This document shows, piece by piece, positions 60,266 to 64,000 of a stretch of 64,000 nt of DNA. Position 1 is the first letter of the stretch; the number at the start of each line of letters is the position of its first letter. Source of the stretch: CAWEHU01 sp963808965. GTDB lineage: Bacteria; Pseudomonadota; Alphaproteobacteria; Acetobacterales; Acetobacteraceae. Position numbers and translations under genes: made by a program. The stretch spans positions 30,659-94,658 of the forward strand of contig CAWEHU010000015.1 of NCBI GenBank assembly GCA_963808965.1, read 5' to 3'. The notes beneath the pieces are model-generated. The model was given only the letters and a program-made list of their open reading frames with translations, had not been told where the DNA came from and made no database searches.

Positions 60266-60359
60266 GCTGTACCCGCGCGGTTTTTTCGGCCTGCTCGCCT
60301 CGACGCCGGCCGGCTCCGGTCGCATGATCCGCGCCCGGTCGGCACCGAGGAGGCCCAGC

Positions 60360-61793
60360 ATGTATCCGAACGTCCTGCTTTTCATCGACGGCACCTGGAC
60401 TGAGAGCGCGGCGGGCAGGAGCATCCCGGTGCCGAACCCGGCGACGGGCGAGCAGATCGGGACGGTGGCGCACGCCGAAACCGCCGATCTCGATCGCGCG
60501 CTGGAAGCGGCGGAGAAGGGATTCGCGACCTGGCGCCGCGTCTCGGCCTATGATCGCGCCAAGCTCATGCGCAAGGCGGCCAATCTTCTACGCGAACGCG
60601 CGGACTTGATCGCGCGGCTGATGACGATGGAGCAGGGGAAGCCGCTCCCGGAAGCGAAGGGCGAGACCCTGGCCGGGGCTGATATCATCGACTGGTTTGC
60701 CGAGGAGGCGCGCCGGGCCTATGGCCGCGTGGTTCCGGCGCGGACCGAAGGCGTCTACCAGCTCGTCATCAAGGAGCCGGTCGGGCCTGCGGCGGCGTTC
60801 ACGCCGTGGAACTTTCCGATCAACCAGGTGGTGCGCAAGCTGTCCGGCGCCCTCTCCGCCGGATGTTCCATCATCGTGAAGGCGCCCGAGGAAACGCCCG
60901 CTTCGCCGGCCGAGCTGATCCGCGCCTTCGCCGACGCGGGCGTTCCGGCGGGCGTGGTCAATCTCGTCTACGGCGTCCCGGCGGAAATATCCGAGTACCT
61001 GATTCCGCATCCGGTGATCCGCAAGATCTCGTTCACCGGATCGACCGCGATCGGCAAGCACTTGGCCGCGCTGGCCGGGCGGCACATGAAGCGCGCCACG
61101 ATGGAGCTGGGCGGCCACGCGCCGGCGATCGTGTTCGACGACGCCGATGTGGATGTCGCGAGCAAGATCCTGTCCGCCAACAAATACCGCAACGCCGGCC
61201 AGGTATGCATCTCGCCGACGCGCTTCCTGGTGCAGGAGAAGGTGTATGAGAGCTTCGTCGATAAGTTCGTCGCCGCCGCGAAAGCCGTGAAGGTCGGCAA
61301 CGGCCTGGAGAAAGGCACGATGATGGGGCCGCTCGCCAATCCGCGGCGTGTGACCGCGATGGAAACGATGATCGGCGACGCGGTGAAGCACGGGGCCGAG
61401 CTACGCACCGGCGGCAACCGGATCGGTAACAAAGGCAACTTCTTCGAGCCGACGGTCTTGACCAACGTCTCGAAGGAGGCGCGGGTGATGAACGAGGAGC
61501 CATTCGGGCCGCTCGCGGTGATCGCGCCATTCGGCAACTTTGACGAGGCGGTGGAGGAAGCGAACCGGCTTCCGTTCGGCTTGGCCTCCTACGCCTACAC
61601 CCGCTCGGCGAAGACCGCGAACGCAGTCGCGGCCGCGGTCGAGGCGGGGATGATGTCGATCAATCATCACGGCTTAGCCTTGCCGGAAGTGCCGTTCGGC
61701 GGCGTGAAGGATTCGGGCTACGGCTCGGAGGGCGGGTCGGAGGCGATCGAAGGCTATCTCGTCACCAAGTTCGTCTCCCAGGCGGGATTGTAG
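60360..61793 (+). CDS. gabD: NAD(P)-dependent aldehyde dehydrogenase, succinate-semialdehyde type
   Basis: A 477-residue aldehyde dehydrogenase. TPWNFPINQVVRKLSGALSA binds the cofactor, ATMELGGHAPAIVF holds the catalytic glutamate, and NAGQVCISPTRF the catalytic cysteine. The end PFGGVKDSGYGSEGG is typical of the GabD/SSADH group. The ATG at 60360 follows GAGGAGG. Other semialdehydes are possible substrates, so the symbol is a family-level name. Confidence 0.8.
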   Translation: MYPNVLLFIDGTWTESAAGRSIPVPNPATGEQIGTVAHAETADLDRALEAAEKGFATWRRVSAYDRAKLMRKAANLLRERADLIARLMTMEQGKPLPEAKGETLAGADIIDWFAEEARRAYGRVVPARTEGVYQLVIKEPVGPAAAFTPWNFPINQVVRKLSGALSAGCSIIVKAPEETPASPAELIRAFADAGVPAGVVNLVYGVPAEISEYLIPHPVIRKISFTGSTAIGKHLAALAGRHMKRATMELGGHAPAIVFDDADVDVASKILSANKYRNAGQVCISPTRFLVQEKVYESFVDKFVAAAKAVKVGNGLEKGTMMGPLANPRRVTAMETMIGDAVKHGAELRTGGNRIGNKGNFFEPTVLTNVSKEARVMNEEPFGPLAVIAPFGNFDEAVEEANRLPFGLASYAYTRSAKTANAVAAAVEAGMMSINHHGLALPEVPFGGVKDSGYGSEGGSEAIEGYLVTKFVSQAGL

Positions 61794-61879
61794 TTCTCGG
61801 CGAGTTGCCCGCGCCTGACATTTTCCCGCGCGCGGCCCGTTTCCCTGATACACTCTGTAACTCTCCAAGGGAGGAGCAG

Positions 61880-62335
61880 ATGAGAAAACTCACCGTGGCT
61901 CTCGGGGTCTTCGTCCTCAGCGCGACCGCCGCAATGGCGCAGGGCACGGTTCTCAACGCGGATTCCCTCAAATGGGGCGAGGCACCAGCGTTTCTGCCCA
62001 AGGGGGCGCAAGTGGCCGTGGTCTCAGGAGACCCCAGCGGCAACGGACTCTATGTCATCCGCGCGAAGATGCCGCCCAATTACCGGATCCCGGCCCACCA
62101 TCATCCCACCGCCGAGTATGTCACCGTGCTCTCCGGCGAGTTCCACCTCGGCATGGGCGACAAGCTCGATTTGAGCAAGGGCCAGGAACTGCGGGGCGGT
62201 GGCTTCGCCGAAGCTCCGGCGGGCATGAACCACTATGGCTGGACCAGCAGCGAGACCGTGATCCAGGTCCACGGCCAGGGTCCCTTCGCGATCGTCTATG
62301 TCAATCAGGCCGACGATCCGCGCAAGGCGCAGTAA
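61880..62335 (+). CDS. Exported cupin-domain protein
   Basis: A 151-residue protein. The signal peptide ends AMAQ (about residue 21). A cupin fold follows with IPAHHHPTAEYVTVLSGEF, the metal-binding histidines and glutamate, and AGMNHYGW for the second motif. The reaction is unknown; many such small periplasmic cupins are uncharacterised. GGGAGGAG precedes the start. Confidence 0.8.
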   Translation: MRKLTVALGVFVLSATAAMAQGTVLNADSLKWGEAPAFLPKGAQVAVVSGDPSGNGLYVIRAKMPPNYRIPAHHHPTAEYVTVLSGEFHLGMGDKLDLSKGQELRGGGFAEAPAGMNHYGWTSSETVIQVHGQGPFAIVYVNQADDPRKAQ

Positions 62336-62453
62336 AGATCGCGCGCTGAACTGGGGTGCGAGGCCTCTACGGATCCCGTTTTAGCAAGAGTGCCACGCCC
62401 TGCGGGAGATTGCGGAGGAAGGGCCGGCAAGGATCATCGTCGACGACGAACGT

Positions 62454-62529
<76 letters not shown>

Positions 62530-62554
62530 TTGGTGTGTGTGGGATAGGCTTGAG

Positions 62555-62673
62555 GACCTGGCGGCGACCTACTCTCCCGCGTCTTGGGACGCAGTACCAT
62601 GGGCGCTGGGGGTTTTCACGGCCGAGTTCGGGATGGGATCGGGTGCGGACACCCCGCCATGGCCACCAGGTCG
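62555..62673 (-). rRNA. rrf: 5S ribosomal RNA
   Basis: The minus strand shows the 5S core GATCCCATCCCGAACTCGG and the closing helix formed by ACCTGGTGGC near 62671 and GCCGCCAGGT near 62560. Ends are accurate to a few bases. It lies between 23S and tRNA-fMet. Confidence 0.93.
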
Positions 62674-62683
62674 TCAAGCCTAT

Positions 62684-62807
62684 CCAGTCGCCAGTCTTCG
62701 GTCGTCAGTCGTCGGACCGAAGACTGATCAGGTTCTGGTAGTTGTGTGTGCTGCGAGTGGGCCTGCGCTGCTTGTCTGACGACTGACGACTGTCAGCCGA
62801 CGACTGG
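62684..62807 (-). repeat. Inverted repeat in the 23S-5S spacer
   Basis: Arms 62684-62713 and 62778-62807 pair through 7 and 12 perfect bases around an 11-base mismatch. Within the first arm a competing 12-base perfect hairpin exists (62692-62703 with 62715-62726). It looks like a processing stem of the rRNA transcript. Confidence 0.6.
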
Positions 62808-62849
62808 ATCGATGATTGCTGCGCATGGTGGCTCCCTTGCGGGAGATGA

Positions 62850-64000
<1,151 letters not shown>

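Noticed and set aside
60268..60290. CCGCGCGG followed by a T run after phoB as a terminator
   Set aside because: The 8-base palindrome leaves no room for a stable loop, so it is too weak to list.

Overview
This is a GC-rich bacterial chromosome window, most likely from an alphaproteobacterium. The pointers are a glnB-glnA pair with PII paralogues and sigma-54-type promoters, a PleD-type response regulator next to rpmG, a 23S-5S-tRNA-fMet order at the right edge, a DctQ-DctM fused TRAP transporter, and a pstSCAB-phoU-phoB operon. I cannot name the genus. No insertion sequence, prophage or CRISPR array was seen.

Layout. 0-3 kb: nitrogen control (glnK, glnA, glnB; minus strand). 3-10 kb: an aminotransferase, tRNA-His, a DUF2147 protein, a tungstate-type TupAB pair and a two-domain aspartic protease. 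9.9-21.5 kb: a coenzyme F420 island, with an Fgd-like F420-dependent glucose-6-phosphate dehydrogenase, cofE, cofD, cofC, a fused cofG-cofH (fbiC), two luciferase-like (LLM) flavin/F420 oxidoreductases and a hydantoinase/oxoprolinase A-B pair. 22-24.7 kb: an XRE regulator, an actinobacterial-type inositol-phosphate synthase and a histidine phosphatase. 24.7-32.9 kb: a tightly overlapping minus-strand glycan cluster of glycosyltransferases, methyltransferases, a CelD-type acyltransferase, a glycosidase-like protein and a nucleotidyltransferase. 33-42.5 kb: msrA, a VOC protein and a pentose-phosphate operon (tkt-tal-zwf-HAD-pgl-rpiA-gntK). 42.5-50.3 kb: an ABC importer, an EthD-like protein, a RES/Xre toxin-antitoxin pair with an operator palindrome, a peptide-type binding protein, an SDR, a thioesterase and rpmG. 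50.3-60.3 kb: PleD, a TRAP transporter and the Pho regulon with an upstream Pho box. 60.3-64 kb: an aldehyde dehydrogenase, a cupin protein, tRNA-fMet, 5S and a partial 23S.

How the parts fit. The Fgd-like enzyme would oxidise glucose-6-phosphate to 6-phosphogluconolactone while making F420H2. The cof genes would supply F420 and the two LLM proteins could use the reduced cofactor. The pentose-phosphate operon carries the NADP-type zwf and the lactonase, so both electron routes from glucose-6-phosphate are in the window.

A caution for every reader: at least 17 protein genes are interrupted by single-base frameshifts, nearly all with a net extra base. Joining the two frames restores a full-length family member each time. 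Because they hit core genes (tkt, zwf, pstB, pleD) they look like assembly or base-calling errors rather than gene decay. Three share the observed heptamer GAACTCG where GACTCG would restore the frame, and several lie at GANTC sites.
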